64,000 nucleotides of DNA from Acanthosepion pharaonis (taxonomy: Eukaryota; Mollusca; Cephalopoda; Sepiida; Sepiidae), in contig CAHIKZ030005497.1 in the NCBI GenBank assembly GCA_903632075.3, positions 361,001 through 425,000 on the forward strand, written 5' to 3'. This document shows, one piece after another, positions 1 through 11,679 of this stretch (within the stretch, counting starts at the first letter, position 1; each line of letters opens with the position of its first letter). Below the pieces are notes generated by a model. It had not been told where the DNA came from. It worked only from the letters and a program-made list of their open reading frames with translations, and searched no databases. The position numbers and the translations under genes are program-made.

Positions 1-299
1 ATTTGTTCAAGTGAAACGTAAAGAAAGTACTTTTAAGCAAATAGTAGCTTTCACTGGTCGAATACTACCGTTTATGAAAAAGTTAACAAAAATTTACACA
101 TGACCATTAAATGTAATATCCTATTATAATTGTGCTTGTTCTTCCTTTCGTTAGTCCGCACGACCATTACACCGTGCCGATACCTCATAAATAATAAACT
201 ATTCCGTTTTGATCTCGTAAAGGGGTGGGGGCAGAAACACACTACTTGGTTGTAGGGAGAAAATGAAAGTAAGAAAGAAGGGAAGATCGAAGTGAAGAT

Positions 300-300
<1 letters not shown>
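1..300. other. Unassigned AT-rich stretch
   Basis: I see no coding, terminal-repeat or tandem structure here. It ends in a purine-rich run that leads into the GA microsatellite. Confidence 0.5.

Positions 301-339
<39 letters not shown>
301..339. repeat. (GA)n microsatellite
   Basis: An uninterrupted GA dinucleotide run of about 34 bp within a longer purine-rich stretch. Confidence 0.95.
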
Positions 340-340
<1 letters not shown>

Positions 341-944
341 CAGATAAAGAGAATCAGATTAAGCTGCTAAGAACAGATACTACATATTAGTCCAAACGCC
401 ATGAAGCGGTCGTATTTTCTTGCCGCTCCAAGCTAGCAGGATGTGACACAAGGTCAATTTTTAATATGGGGTGCCTGAGCTCATGCATTTGTGCCAGGTC
501 TAAAAATAACTCGGTCCCTGTAACCGTTGGTTACATTGGCATCGGTATTACTTCGCTACCATTTTCTCGAGTTGTCCAGAAATCGCGTCAACTGATTTCA
601 ACTGGAATTCTTGTGGTATGGAAGATATAAATTCTTGTATTCCTCATTCAAGGTTTTCCAAAATCGCGGTTTGGTTTAGTAAACATGTTGCTTTAACCAC
701 AGCCTAACAAAAAAGTGACAGGACGTTAAGTCAGGACTCATGGCTTGCCACTCATACATAAAATAGGGAGTTACTTTTCAATATCACTGTAGTATGCGTG
801 TAGAAAAAAGATTAACTGTGGACATAGGAATCAATACTAATTTCTCGGGCTCTTTCTATTTACTTATCGAAAGTCCTGATGTGTGAGAAATTCCGAAAGT
901 TAGAATTGACCTCCAATAAGTACTGAACTTTATTATTTATGATT

Positions 945-949
<5 letters not shown>
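340..949. other. Unassigned unique-looking DNA
   Basis: Mixed composition with no open frame of note, no recognisable element end and no tandem structure. Confidence 0.5.

Positions 950-1007
<58 letters not shown>
950..1007. repeat. (TA)n microsatellite
   Basis: About 29 perfect TA units. It is followed at once by the first copy of a ~34-bp direct repeat that recurs near 1521, where the TA tract lies on the opposite side. Confidence 0.97.
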
Positions 1008-1010
<3 letters not shown>

Positions 1011-1554
1011 TGAATTATTCATACAAAAACAAATACAAAGGTTAATGATTTAATTGGCGAGAAATCCGTCGTCGCGAACAATTCAAATAATATACAAAAA
1101 CCCCGAACCTGTTATGAATGAAAAGATCCTTGTTTTTATAAATTTCTGTTGCATTAGTTCTTATTTTTACTATAAGCTTTCGTCTGTTCCTACAGACATC
1201 TTCAGGTATGGAATAGATGTTGTTCTTGTTTTTACTCTCAGTAATAAGAGGACAACGAAAATATATGTATTGTTGTATCCGAAAAATGCTATTAGAAATG
1301 AGTTATTGTTTTTGGAGCAACGCCGAGTTTGATTTTAAATTTTACAATTGTGCGTTCTTATACAAATATGGTGATAAGTGAAATCTTTTTTACTAGTAAA
1401 TTTTCTGTCAAAGTGGCATGAACTATATTGTTCAATAATTACAGTAATGTCGCACTTATTATCCAAAAGTTGCACTTGGATCAGTTATTTTAATTTCAAT
1501 AAAGGTGCAATTAATTTACAAATTCATGAATTATTCATACAAAAACAAATACAA

Positions 1555-1556
<2 letters not shown>
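1007..1556. repeat. ~34-bp exact direct repeats bounding a 480-bp segment
   Basis: The phrase beginning TTCATGAATTATTCATAC and ending AAATACAAAG occurs at about 1007-1041 and again at about 1522-1556. The first copy has (TA)n on its left and the second has (TA)n on its right. The segment between contains short AT-rich open frames without recognisable domains. This could be a tandem duplication around a TA tract, or an insertion flanked by a long target duplication. Confidence 0.8.

Positions 1557-1624
<68 letters not shown>
1557..1624. repeat. (TA)n microsatellite
   Basis: About 34 TA units, directly abutting the second copy of the ~34-bp direct repeat. Confidence 0.97.
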
Positions 1625-1628
<4 letters not shown>

Positions 1629-1744
1629 TCTAAAGCAAAATGGATTATTTTTTAATCTGATACAGCATAAATGAATATTTTGAAAGGTCTATGACGAGAG
1701 GAATTTCACTTAAAGGTTCTATTCAACTTTGGCTGATCGGTAAA

Positions 1745-2130
1745 GTTTTCTGTAGCTCAGTCTGTCTAGAGCACGTTAGATCTAACTCTTGACGATGAAG
1801 TGCCTCAATTAGTATGACCTCTTTTCGGAAGTTGAGAGGTTTTGAGGAGTGGGGAACCACATTTTAATTGCTGTTGTTCTCAGGTTACCTCTGACCCCGG
1901 ATGGTAGCACTTGCAAGAGCCCCAGGTATGTGCAAATAGTGACCCCCAACGAAAAGCAAAACACTATGAAAATATAAAAATATCCTTTTTAGTAACAATT
2001 CCAGCAACATATTTTATGTGAAAAGAAAAAAAGTACAGCAATATATTTTATAGCAAAACTAGCTTAATTACCTTGCCGCGTGTCACACATTTTGTTAGAA
2101 TATGATGATTGACTTTAAATCATTGCTATA
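1745..2130. repeat. Dispersed repeat family, copy 1 of 2
   Basis: This stretch shares an ordered set of phrases with 12290-12720: a GAACCAC/GAACTAC block, GGTGGTAGCAC or its variant, a GCAAATAGT block, a run ending in ACTATRAAA, and then AT-rich text with repeated CAGCAAYA. The order and spacing are conserved, which indicates two old copies of one interspersed element. No ends or coding content are recognisable. Confidence 0.55.
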
Positions 2131-2348
2131 ATTTGTGCAAAAAAAAATGATGCATTTAAATATAACTCAATGATCTTGCCAATGTCAGCTCCATCTTCTG
2201 GCTTTCTCCTTTATTCTGGATAGGAGTCATTCCCTTGTTCAGATTTAAATTTTATTTAAATAAAAGAGAAATACATTTTGTGATTTCTTTCCCGCCGGGG
2301 ATCCCTTTTGATCAAAATGAAATATAATTATCCAAGTACCCCTTGTAA

Positions 2349-2583
2349 TGTAGTTTCAGAATATATGTGTTTGTGGGGGTCTATCTTCAAAACCCTAGGA
2401 GGAGTTCGCTGAATTGATAAGCAAATTCCAACATTGATATGACAGTTGAATTGTCGCAATAATTTTTTTATTGTAAATCACTACCCGCTGATTGGTTATT
2501 TCTTGCTCAACCTGGCGTCCATAATGTAGTTTCAGAATATATATGGTTATTGTGGTCTATCTCCAAAACCCTAGAAGGACTTC
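2349..2583. repeat. Direct duplication of a ~60-bp segment
   Basis: A segment starting TGTAGTTTCAGAATATAT and running through CAAAACCCTAG occurs at about 2349-2407 and again at about 2525-2583, roughly 176 bp apart with a few differences. It probably reflects a local tandem duplication. Confidence 0.7.
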
Positions 2584-2597
2584 CATAACAGTCAGAC

Positions 2598-2603
<6 letters not shown>

Positions 2604-2663
<60 letters not shown>
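2604..2663. repeat. (TA)n microsatellite
   Basis: About 30 perfect TA units. Apparent Tyr/Ile-repeat peptides across it are microsatellite translations. Confidence 0.97.
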
Positions 2664-2665
<2 letters not shown>

Positions 2666-3339
2666 TGGCCGACAAAACAATTTATCTCTAGTTGAAGCCA
2701 TACATTTGAGTTTAAAATATATTTAGCTGAAGCCATAAAATTGTGTTCAAAACATTTAGATTTTGGCATGAAATAACCTGTAGATATAGGTTATACATTA
2801 TAAGCAAAAGCAACGAACAGTAAAGAACTCTTTCATGACATTAATCCTTATAATAACTTACATTTTCTTAAAGAATTCACACTCTATTCTAAAATATAAT
2901 CTAAAAAAAAATATAATATAAAACACGAATATCACTGCTTCAAGTAATAATGTCTACAGAAACATGTATATACTCAAAAGCTGAATATTATCTACCTTTC
3001 TATTCAATTGTGAAAGCAGATAACATGTATCATATTTATATTACTTCAAAGCTCCCGAAAAAATTAAATTTCGACATTAAATGACCCATAAGATGTTGAT
3101 ATGCCGCTAAACAGTATAATCATTGATATTACTATCGGTGTTTCTTTCGTGCAATAAGTGCACAAAGTAACACAATATAATATTCCTTAACAAATGTCAT
3201 CAACATATACAATTTTCCTAAATTTGCCTAAGGTGGACACGAACGACAAATTTGCCTCGATAATAAAAAAAAGAGCCCACTGCACAAATTTGCGATTCTG
3301 TGAGAATTAGAGGTTTTACCAGGATTCGGAGAAGAAAGC
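2664..3339. other. Unassigned AT-rich stretch
   Basis: A small imperfect duplication (TGAAGCCATA twice, around 2693-2740) is the only structure seen. No gene or element ends are recognised. Confidence 0.5.
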
Positions 3340-4005
3340 ACAAAACAAAAATCGCACGAAGTCAACATGCCTGGTTGTTAGCAAAAGGAACAACCAAACC
3401 AAAATAAGAGTGTGACAATTTAAATATCTGGGTGTATAAAATGAGGACGGAAAGTGCGACACTGATATTCCCGAATCGCATTGGTATAGCGAAAGAAAAC
3501 TTCCAAAAGCTAAGCGAATTATTAAGAAACTGGAAAATCCCGTTAGAAAAATATAAAAGAATACTAGACTTTTCCGTCCAGCATTCACTGCCATATAGGC
3601 AGTGAATGCTGGACAATCTTCTCACAGATGAGGAAGAAACTTGAAACAATAGAAATGTGGTTCTGGAAAGGCATACTGAGAATTACATGGGCCGAACATG
3701 TAAGCGACATCGAAACTTTAGCCATAATGGAAACAGAAAGGTTAACATCAGGAAGTGACAGATGAAATTTCTAGGGTACGTAATGTGGAAAGAGCGCTTG
3801 GAAAATTTGATTCTCACAGGACAAATTGAAGGCAAGAGGGGCAATGGAAATCAAAGCATTTCCGAGCGAGCTTCAGTAAATTGATGGCGAAATAAGTTTA
3901 GGAGTAATAAGAAAAAGATAAAATATATTAAGAGATACAAAGAACAAGAAAGTGTGGAAAGACATGGTCACCAATGTCCTGATGGTGCCAGCACGAACAT
4001 CTTTA
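3340..4005 (+). pseudogene. LINE family A relic, C-terminal region after the reverse transcriptase
   Basis: Frame-hopping translation on the plus strand gives blocks shared by all family A copies here: VVSKRNNQT near 3372, QFKYLG near 3415, DGKCDTDI, then GSECWTIFSQMRKKLET near 3600-3650, MWFWKGILRITWAEHV and a Lys/Arg/Gly-rich tail. The GSECWT and RRMLRI-type blocks are typical of the region downstream of the reverse transcriptase in non-LTR retrotransposons. Many stops and indels show it is long dead. The same blocks recur at 13745, 17060, 32640 and 43080. I cannot assign the clade without a search. Open frames on the opposite strand are shadows. Confidence 0.75.
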
Positions 4006-5146
4006 TTCTTTACAAAATCCCATGCTTTCTTATTTGTAGGTAAATTAGTAGGTTCAATTTTGTGTAAAAATTAATTTCCAACATAATTTTATACTTTTGT
4101 TAATGCACTTAATTCTATTATATAATGAAAATATCATGTCAAAATTCAGCTCACACACACCTTAAAATGTAGGCGTATATGAAGCTTGGGAATATATCCT
4201 TATATAGTAAAATCGGCTTTGTCTTTGCTATGATCGAATCAGAATTTACAAGGATTTTTCATTTTTCTACCTCTTTTTCTTTCTGTTGGTTACTTCCGAG
4301 GGCAATTCATTTGTCTTCCTTGACTACATTTTATATAATTGTTTTTTTGTTTCCTATAGAATATAAGATAGAATCAGAAAGAAAAGATTACCATTTTTAC
4401 TGCTTTTTGCTGTCTGGGCAAGTAAAACCTATTCTCGATTTTTAATCAATCTCGTCAGTAATTTGTATGAATTTTTCTTTGTTCCAAAATTCTTTTACCT
4501 CTTTATACGCCTGCGCAGTCCGGATCTCTTGACTCCAGGCTAAAAAATTCCTGAACTCATCAGAAAAAAGAGAAACAAAACGACTAATCAGATAAACAAG
4601 ATGGCGACGACGAACATATTAGAAAAGACAATGTGTGTCACTAATTATTCCTTGTAAGCAACCGTCAATTCGAGACAACACAATTATTTAAGCGCTACAA
4701 GAAATGACCGACATGTTATATTATCTTTTATTGTTCTATTCACCCTCAACATAAATTCCGAGAAAATAACGATAAATATTTTTATGTTTTATTGTCTTCA
4801 GATTGTCTTTATCGGCTTTTCGCGATAAAGACATATATGGGAGGAGCGAACTCGTTGCACATTTTATAGGTGATTTCATCAATTTACGAAGTCATATATT
4901 TAATACTTGTCTTAGTTTTCCAAGCAAATGATTGGGCTTATTAGTCAGTTGGAGACGTCGATATTCTGTAGCAAGAAAATCCTTTCAAGCATACTAGGCC
5001 TGCGTATTTATTTCAGTCCGTTAGCATATACCTCTCTCTATGTCTGTGTCTCTGCCTGTCTCTCCCCACCTTTCTATGTCTCTGTATATTTTTCTCCTTC
5101 TGCCTCTATCTTTCATTATCTACCTATCTATCTTTCTTTATAGGTA
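4006..5146. other. Unassigned AT-rich stretch
   Basis: Short open frames around 4179-4445 and 4928-5143 have low-complexity, Phe/Ser/Leu-rich translations and no recognisable domain. I see no element ends. Confidence 0.5.
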
Positions 5147-5197
<51 letters not shown>

Positions 5198-5198
5198 A
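5147..5198. repeat. (TCTA)n microsatellite
   Basis: About 13 units of the tetranucleotide, with imperfect TCTA/TCTG text leading into it. Leu/Ser/Ile/Tyr repeat peptides across it are spurious. Confidence 0.95.
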
Positions 5199-5560
5199 TA
5201 TGCATATCTATATCTATCAATCTAGCTTTAAATAGCTCTCTGGTTGTTCTTTTTTATACGTCTGAAAATGTACATGACAGCCTTAAAATACGTCTGAAAA
5301 CGTATATGGCGGCCTTGAAATAAAACGAATTACGATGAAAATAAATTAAAATGCTTAAGGCATAAAAAAAAAAAAAAAACTGATTTCGTTCATATTTCAA
5401 CTTGTAATTAATATTAGCAAATCTTTTATTAAATGTGAAGAATATGAAATAGCGAAATATGAACAAAAATTTTTTTTTTTTGCTTTAGCTGTAGAGATAC
5501 TTCTGTCGAAAAGTATATTTTTGTTCATATATTTTAGTTACGTCCACACACACAAATTCA

Positions 5561-5584
5561 TATATATATATATATATATATGAA

Positions 5585-5668
<84 letters not shown>

Positions 5669-5734
5669 ATTATATATATATTAAATTATATAAATATATA
5701 ATTCATATATATATATAATTCATATATATAAATA

Positions 5735-5815
<81 letters not shown>
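5561..5815. repeat. Complex (TA)n tract with ATTCATA interruptions
   Basis: Several long TA runs separated by short interruptions such as GAATTCATA, AATTCATA and ATTTATATA. The repeated interruptions suggest segmental duplication within the tract. The next element starts at its right edge. Confidence 0.95.
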
Positions 5816-5816
<1 letters not shown>

Positions 5817-5820
<4 letters not shown>

Positions 5821-5937
5821 GGGGTGATTGGTAGATTTTATATTCTTATTTCAATTTTTTTAATTTTGCGCATGCGTGTTTTTGTTTATGATTTTCTTGA
5901 CTGCACAGTATAATAGGGTCAAGTGGTCACCCTCTGT
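5817..5937. mobile_element. Short MITE-like element with inverted ends
   Basis: It begins ACAGGGGGTGA and ends TCACCCTCTGT. The reverse complement of the right end is ACAGAGGGTGA, so the 11-bp ends match at 10 positions. The left side is a (TA)n tract, consistent with a TA-targeting Tc1/mariner-type non-autonomous element about 121 bp long. There is no internal coding. The short ends leave some doubt. Confidence 0.45.
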
Positions 5938-6306
5938 AAGAAAAAAGAGCACCATGGTGATTATATTGAATGAATTTAGTCTTTAATATTTTCACTATAT
6001 CTGTTGAAATGAGATCTCACTGTTTCATTTTTGCGTAATTTTTGACAATTTATCCATCGCACCCAGTATATACATACCCACACAAATATACACTCGTGTG
6101 CGCTTATGTTCTTGAGTCTCGATACTTTTCTATTGATAGCTAAGGTGATTGGGTGTTGGAGTTATTCAAGTCGTCATTGAGTAGTGAGTTCCATTCTCGC
6201 TGCATGGCCCCGACATTCGGCCTTGTGCCACAGCTAACCTACGCTTGGAAAATCACTATTCATGTGATCATGAATGGAAATATTTTGAATCACATTTTTA
6301 AAATGT

Positions 6307-6500
6307 GGTGAGGCTCGGTGGAGCAATGGATAGCGGCTCGGATTGAAGATTTCGAATTCCAGTCGAATACATTCACTTACGTGCTAATACCCTTGGGAAA
6401 GGTATGAATCCTCTGCTTCTCCTCCCAGCTATGGGTAAATAGCAGGACAGACCGGGTTCTAGAGCCTTGGATAGCAACTTGTCTACCGCAGAAAGAAATG
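6307..6500 (+). mobile_element. tRNA-derived SINE, copy 1
   Basis: The head GGCTCGGTGGAGCAATGGAT carries an A-box-like TGGAGCAATGG, with a B-box-like TTTCGAATTCC about 40 bp on, matching a degenerate tRNA (Arg-like). The body has CATTCACTTA, CTTGGGAAAGGTATGAAT, CTTCTCCTCCCAGC and GGGTAAATAGCAGGACAG. The same body occurs in inverse orientation at 30975-31150 and 42150-42330. It is a SINE rather than a tRNA gene because the acceptor arm and 3' half do not close. The 3' boundary is uncertain. Confidence 0.7.
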
Positions 6501-6599
6501 GCATCCTACTGCAAAAAAATAAATCTGCCTCGTCAGTCATGTATCGAAAGATACATGATCGCTTAAGCTTGTATCACGCATGGTACATAACTGACTTTT

Positions 6600-7750
6600 T
6601 AAAATGCAGTCGTTTCCTGGAATCATTTTAACATATTCTTCTTTCCTCACTCAGTCTGTATTCGGTTCGACTAACAATTGATAATCACGGGATCTAATTC
6701 ACTGTTCATCCTGTTTTCCACAGGGTATATCTGTATTATATTGAGAAAACCATCTATTAAATGCAAAATTACAGTGAGAGAACCTATGGTCCAATAAATA
6801 AACGAAGCACTTTCATAACTTGTACATCTACTGCTTTCCAATTTCGATTTTGGCTAGAAATTAACTAAGTAATAATACTGGAATCGTCAACTTGTCTTCT
6901 AGTCTAACTCTCCTGATATTTATATAAGTAAGCCAATTCTGGTATAATTCCATATCGCTTGAGCGGCCTGGAAGAAAGACTTATTCATGATGTTCACACA
7001 CTGGAAATCTTTCTGTAAGATTTCTCTGGTTAAATATATTAGATAATATTAAAACTAATCCCTACAACAATCGTACTCTTTGTCATTTTAACACCGCCCC
7101 CTTTACACATTAGCTTGTTGCTGTGTCATATGCTATATATTAGCTTGATACAAACATGTCGTTGGGCATATAATTGAGTTGTCTTCTCAACTGATGACTT
7201 TCTCAACGTTTGTCAGAAAAGGTGTTCGATAAATATAACTTAATTTATCTTGGTGCATTTTCGCCAGCGGGCAGACCTCTGGCCAGGTACCTAATAGAAA
7301 AATATGCACGGAGTCTGGGTAGTTAGGTGGGAGTGAATCTCTTGGGCAGCGTATTCGATTGGTGATTGAAGGAAAAAGAGATAGAGAGAAAGAAAGAGAG
7401 AGAAAGAGAGAGGAGAAACGAGTTTGCAGTGGGTGCCCTGGGTATAATTTATCTGTCATGAACTTAGACGATTGAGCGGAAGTTTAGAAGAAGCAAATTG
7501 AATAAGAAGGTTGACAAGTTAGATGGAGTGAATGGAAGCGAAATATAATAGGATAAAGTATATAATGATGATCTTTAATAGACGATAAAGGAAGAGAGAA
7601 AGAAGTGAAAGTAGTGAAATTCAGGTGAAAGTATAATCACAAAATGGAGATGATTTACGAATAACAATATCTACTAAAGTTGGTGTATATAGCATAATCG
7701 AAAATTCGTTTACAAATACTATAGTATACCTTAGATTAATTATATAATAC
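6600..7750. other. Unassigned stretch
   Basis: A purine-rich run around 7376-7415 is the only obvious pattern. I recognise no gene, element end or tandem array. Confidence 0.45.
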
Positions 7751-7759
7751 GCATATACC

Positions 7760-8335
7760 TGTCTATAGTTCTGAGATGAGTTACTGTAACTATTTACTCT
7801 GTCCTTATCTTTGTTGTAAGCTTCGGCACGCTTCCGGTGATAGACGCTTGAATTTTGAACCGAACTCTTTATTTACTCTTTATTTAGGGAGTAGATTGTT
7901 CAAGATTTACGCGCCATGCCTATTCTGGATATCTCAGTTTCAATTGTTTCACTTTTTAGTAATTCAAGTTTTTTTTTTTCACCTCTTCTGTGACCAAGTA
8001 TTGAATTCATAACAGTCACTGGGTTACTTCAACCAACACCTTTATCCACTGGGCCACAGCAGAGATGAAGAAAAAACTTGGTGAGTTGAGTTATTAGAGA
8101 TAAAGAACCGAAACAGAGATATCTAGAAAAGGAATTGCACGTAGAATTAGAACAATCTATAACGGTCGACTAAATAAAGGATACGGTTCGAGATTCCAAC
8201 GTATATCACCTGAAGAAGACCAGAGCATACAACTATCGAAACGTCGTGAATATGACAATAAATATGAGGAAAACAGTTGGAACAATGTAAATAGTGTAAA
8301 TAATATGCATATGCATATTGAATAGTCAAGTTAAA
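7760..8335. mobile_element. Foldback element F1, copy 1, with SINE-like centre
   Basis: Two arms in opposite orientation (about 7765-7900 and 8150-8335) are related to the arms at 21065-21560 and 53280-53520. Shared phrases in the right arm are CACCTGAAGAAG, GAGCRTACAAC, CGAAACGT and AATGTAAATA. The central part (about 7960-8070) has ACCAAGTATTGAA and CTTTATCCACTGGGCCACA, an inverse tRNA-derived SINE head also seen in the 21-kb copy. The arms here are strongly diverged. Confidence 0.55.
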
Positions 8336-8699
8336 TTTCAAAAGATATACAATGCCACTTGAACGTTTGTGAACCTTCTCAGTCAGGATCACTGTTGCTC
8401 TGAAAAAATAATTAAATAAGACTATTAAATGTGCATCCAAATACCACTTCATAGACATCCCAAATAATGAACATCACTATTAAAAGTTTATTCAAATGAT
8501 GTGATTTATGTAAAAGTAAGTGAGCCGCGCTCTTTCTGTTGGTGAATTCAAGGAAACAATAAATTCAGTTGATACACAATTGGTTGCTTCTTTATTCAGT
8601 TTAATCTGACCAATCAAACGAGACATAAATTGATTGAGCAACACTGATTAAAAGAGAGAGAGAGAGAGGAAACCAGCTAAGCAATGCCAAGTTAGAACG

Positions 8700-8986
8700 T
8701 CACAAATCAACAATAATGAGAGCAAATATCTGAGGACATTATGAAGAAGGTCCTGACTTTTCACCAGGCTGGGATAAGCCATAAGACCATATCAAAGTGT
8801 TTCTTACTCCATCCATCCACCGTAAAACAAATAATTTACAGAGGACATTCAACTAGGCCAGGATTCTGCCTCGAAGCTGACGCCCATCAGAACTATCACC
8901 AAGAAATATAATAAACCAACAAATTCCCTCAAGACAGTTGCATGCTTCTCTGGCAGTTTCTGGAGTAAATGTATATATGTCCGCAA
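8700..8986 (+). pseudogene. Tc1-type transposase relic, N-terminal part
   Basis: Plus-strand translation gives TFHQAGISHKTISKCLLLHP and STVKQIIYRG, a Tc1-like paired helix-turn-helix region, followed by TVACFSGSFWS-type text leading into the linker. Stops and indels show decay. The gene is interrupted at 8986/8987 by the Helitron and resumes at 9737 in the same frame. Confidence 0.7.
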
Positions 8987-9736
8987 TCTCTATCTATAAA
9001 AGACAGGATGTGTGTGTGTGTGTAACGAATTCGACGGATTTGCACCAAATTTTACATGCACATGCTCCAAGTTAGCGATAATGCCAAGACCGACTTTGCA
9101 TTTCCCAACTCCCATCGATAGTGGAAATAATCGATTTTTTCATGCTTCTACGGCAATTTTCATGTAGTTTGCGGCCATTTTCTACTGGCCAGAATGAGAG
9201 CCTATAGCTGGCTGCCACGAATAGGCAGGAAGATTTTATTGGTTAGCGTAAGAGTCAACAGCTGACTGACACGAATGTTAACTAGCATGCTAGCATGCAA
9301 AAAAAATCGATAGCTGCATTCGTCACAAGTGGGAAAAATTTAAATCTGCATGGCACTTTACTCCAATTGGCCCATTCACTTGCTTAAACTCAGCGTTGAT
9401 TCTGATTCCGCAGAACTGGGTTGGGTGTGAAAAGGTATTTGTTGTTAACATTATTTTTCCAATAAGGTTTTTCCAGTTACGAGTCCTTTTTTAAAGCTGA
9501 TCGTTTCGTGTTCATTTTTTTTAGTTCTTTTTTCGTAACAGATTTAATGTTTAGTATAGAGCTTAGAAAATATTCGCAGTGTGAGATGTAAGGCATGTAG
9601 CAACATCAGCCCGGCAAAGGGCACTCCTTTAAAGGCAAGGTGTGGCAAAAATATTTTAAGTCAAGTGATAGCGATTGGTGTATGAGTCGTACGATTTTTG
9701 AATCAAGCACGGGCAACGCAGGGCCATGCTGCTAGT
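8987..9736 (+). mobile_element. Non-autonomous Helitron (~750 bp)
   Basis: The left end is TCTCTATCTATAAAAGACAG followed by a TG run, and the right end is GGGCCATGCTGCTAG. TC at the 5' end and CTAG at the 3' end are Helitron hallmarks. The inferred insertion point is between A (8986) and T (9737), the expected AT target with no duplication. Removing 8987-9736 rejoins a Tc1 transposase frame across the junction (VNVYMSAI followed by KNKLNGHRIHCKSARKK), which fixes both ends independently. A GC-rich imperfect hairpin (AGCACGGGCAACGCAGGGC) lies just inside the 3' end. There is no coding region, so it depended on another element's Rep/helicase. Confidence 0.88.
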
Positions 9737-10215
9737 AAAAAATAAATTGAATGGGCATCGCATTCACTGTAAGTCTGCTAGAAAGAAGCCTCTACTCTCA
9801 ACGAATAACAAAGATACCCATTTGAACTTTGCAAGGGAACACTTAAATAAAACAGATATTTCTGGACGTCCATTCTGTGGGCAGATTAGTTAAAAATAGA
9901 ATTGTTAGGTCATCATCAAAAGTTCTGTTTGGAGAAAAGCCAACACTACCTACTAAACAAAGAACCACATTGCAACAGGAAAGCATGTGGTGGAAATGTT
10001 AGGTATGGGGTTGCTCTTCTGCCTTTCGACCTGGATTAATATATATTATCAAAGAAACATGAATTCTCAGTTGTATCAAAATATCTCTATCAGAATCTCC
10101 TGTTATGGCCCAAAATGGTTTCTTCTCTAACCTTACCAGCACCACGAAGGAATGAAGGAAGAGTTTTCATGCTCTGGATTGGCCTAGAAATTGCATATCT
10201 CAATCCAGTAGTAAT
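9737..10215 (+). pseudogene. Tc1-type transposase relic, C-terminal part
   Basis: Continues from 8986 after the Helitron. The translation begins KNKLNGHRIHCKSARKKPLL, then LNFAREHLNKTDIS, followed in shifted frames by VWRKANT-like text, a degenerate glycine-rich segment and GPKWFLL-like text. This is the Tc1 order of linker, first catalytic region and middle domain. Stops near 9890 and frame changes show it is inactive. I could not place the DDE residues with certainty. Confidence 0.75.
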
Positions 10216-11450
10216 AATGTAGTTGGTGTTAAAGCAGGCGGTTCATACTAGATGTCTCTCCAAATAGGAGGGAGGGCAAAAATACCCAAAATTAAATGTA
10301 ATGGACTGGTCAGTAGTTACGGAAGACATATGGGTGGCAATCATTGTAAAAGGAAATGCGACAAGGCATTAAGATTGTTCAAACACTTTAGAAAAAGTCA
10401 AATTTTCAATTTTGCCTCTGTAAATTTTTTTAATTAATTAAAATATATCGTTAGTTTTTGTTTTGCGTTCATTATTTGAAAAATTTACTTAGGAAAATTG
10501 ATCTTTGGATGCCTATTAAAAGGCTTAAATGGGTACAATAACAATGACTTGGCGGAGTCATAAACTCTCAAGCGGCACTATATCTTCCAGTTTCAAGTTT
10601 TGTGGATACACTGCCTTTCAGGCTAGGATAAATCTATTGAATTCATCAACATATTTAATTATATAGACTCCATAAAAACGCTAATCATTGACTTCAAATA
10701 AATTTCAAAACTATTCTATACTAAAACATGATGCGATAACTTAAAAAAATTAATAAATGTAAAGCCGATATCATGTGTCAATATTTCAACTGAAATTATT
10801 CGATTTTATATTTATATAATTTTATAATTTCTCCGCTATAAATGAATTTGTGTAAAGTCTCTTATGAAAATAGATCTTCCTATAATTATATGTAGTAAGT
10901 ATATACTTGTATCTGTATGTGAACATTTCAATAATGTCTATATTTATTTATCTCTTACGTTGTATACATGTTACCTCTGTGGACTCTAAGTGAAGTGCAA
11001 TGCCACAGCCTCACCAGGCAATGTGCTGCTGAGGACACTGTAGCAAGTAAGTTTTTACGAAGTAGATTTGCTAACTAACCGATTCTGAATTCAGAGTTGC
11101 CTTTCTCCTTAACTGACTGTCAACCAATACGACAAAATGTAGTCTTCCCTATTATTAACTACCAGAAGCTGGGGGAAAATGCACACATATCTTAAACAGG
11201 GTGTTTGCGCGAAAGCGGATATCACGGGGTCGATTTGAATTCTACATGTCACACACACTTTTCCCGCCAATATCCGTTATGCGCACACCCTTACGTTATA
11301 TTACTACCCTTAAAATGTAAACTTACCTCTAACCATTTAGGCAATGTTAGATTTTTCTCTGTAGTCGAAAGACAAGTTTTAATCTGAAAATAGTTGATTG
11401 ATTAAGGAAGTGACCTTGGTAATATCGTCCTGGCTAGACGATCCATGCGT
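10216..11450. other. Unassigned AT-rich stretch
   Basis: The first ~200 bp may be the 3' remainder of the Tc1 relic. The rest shows no recognisable gene, terminal repeat or tandem array. Confidence 0.45.
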
Positions 11451-11679
11451 GCGACACAATTGGGAAGTGCTTGTAAATCAGAGAACCGTTTACCAAAATC
11501 TCATGATTTCGCCATAAGACTTTGGGGAACAAGTAGGGTAGGCAAAACTGAACGCAAGCCATCGATAGTTTTGCAATATGAAATCACATATCATCCTCGA
11601 GGCAAATGGCAACATTTTAGGCATAGTAATCTATCTAGAAATGTCTCGATAACCCGCACCTCTCCCATGCGCAGGAATG

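Noticed and set aside
2557..2769. Open frames made of Tyr/Ile or Thr/His repeats (here and at 1378, 33910, 38557, 39525, 39916, 48842)
   Set aside because: All cross (TA)n, (CA)n or (TCTA)n microsatellites.
6307..6390. tRNA gene
   Set aside because: A and B boxes are present, but the acceptor stem does not close and the same body follows in three copies, so it is a SINE head.
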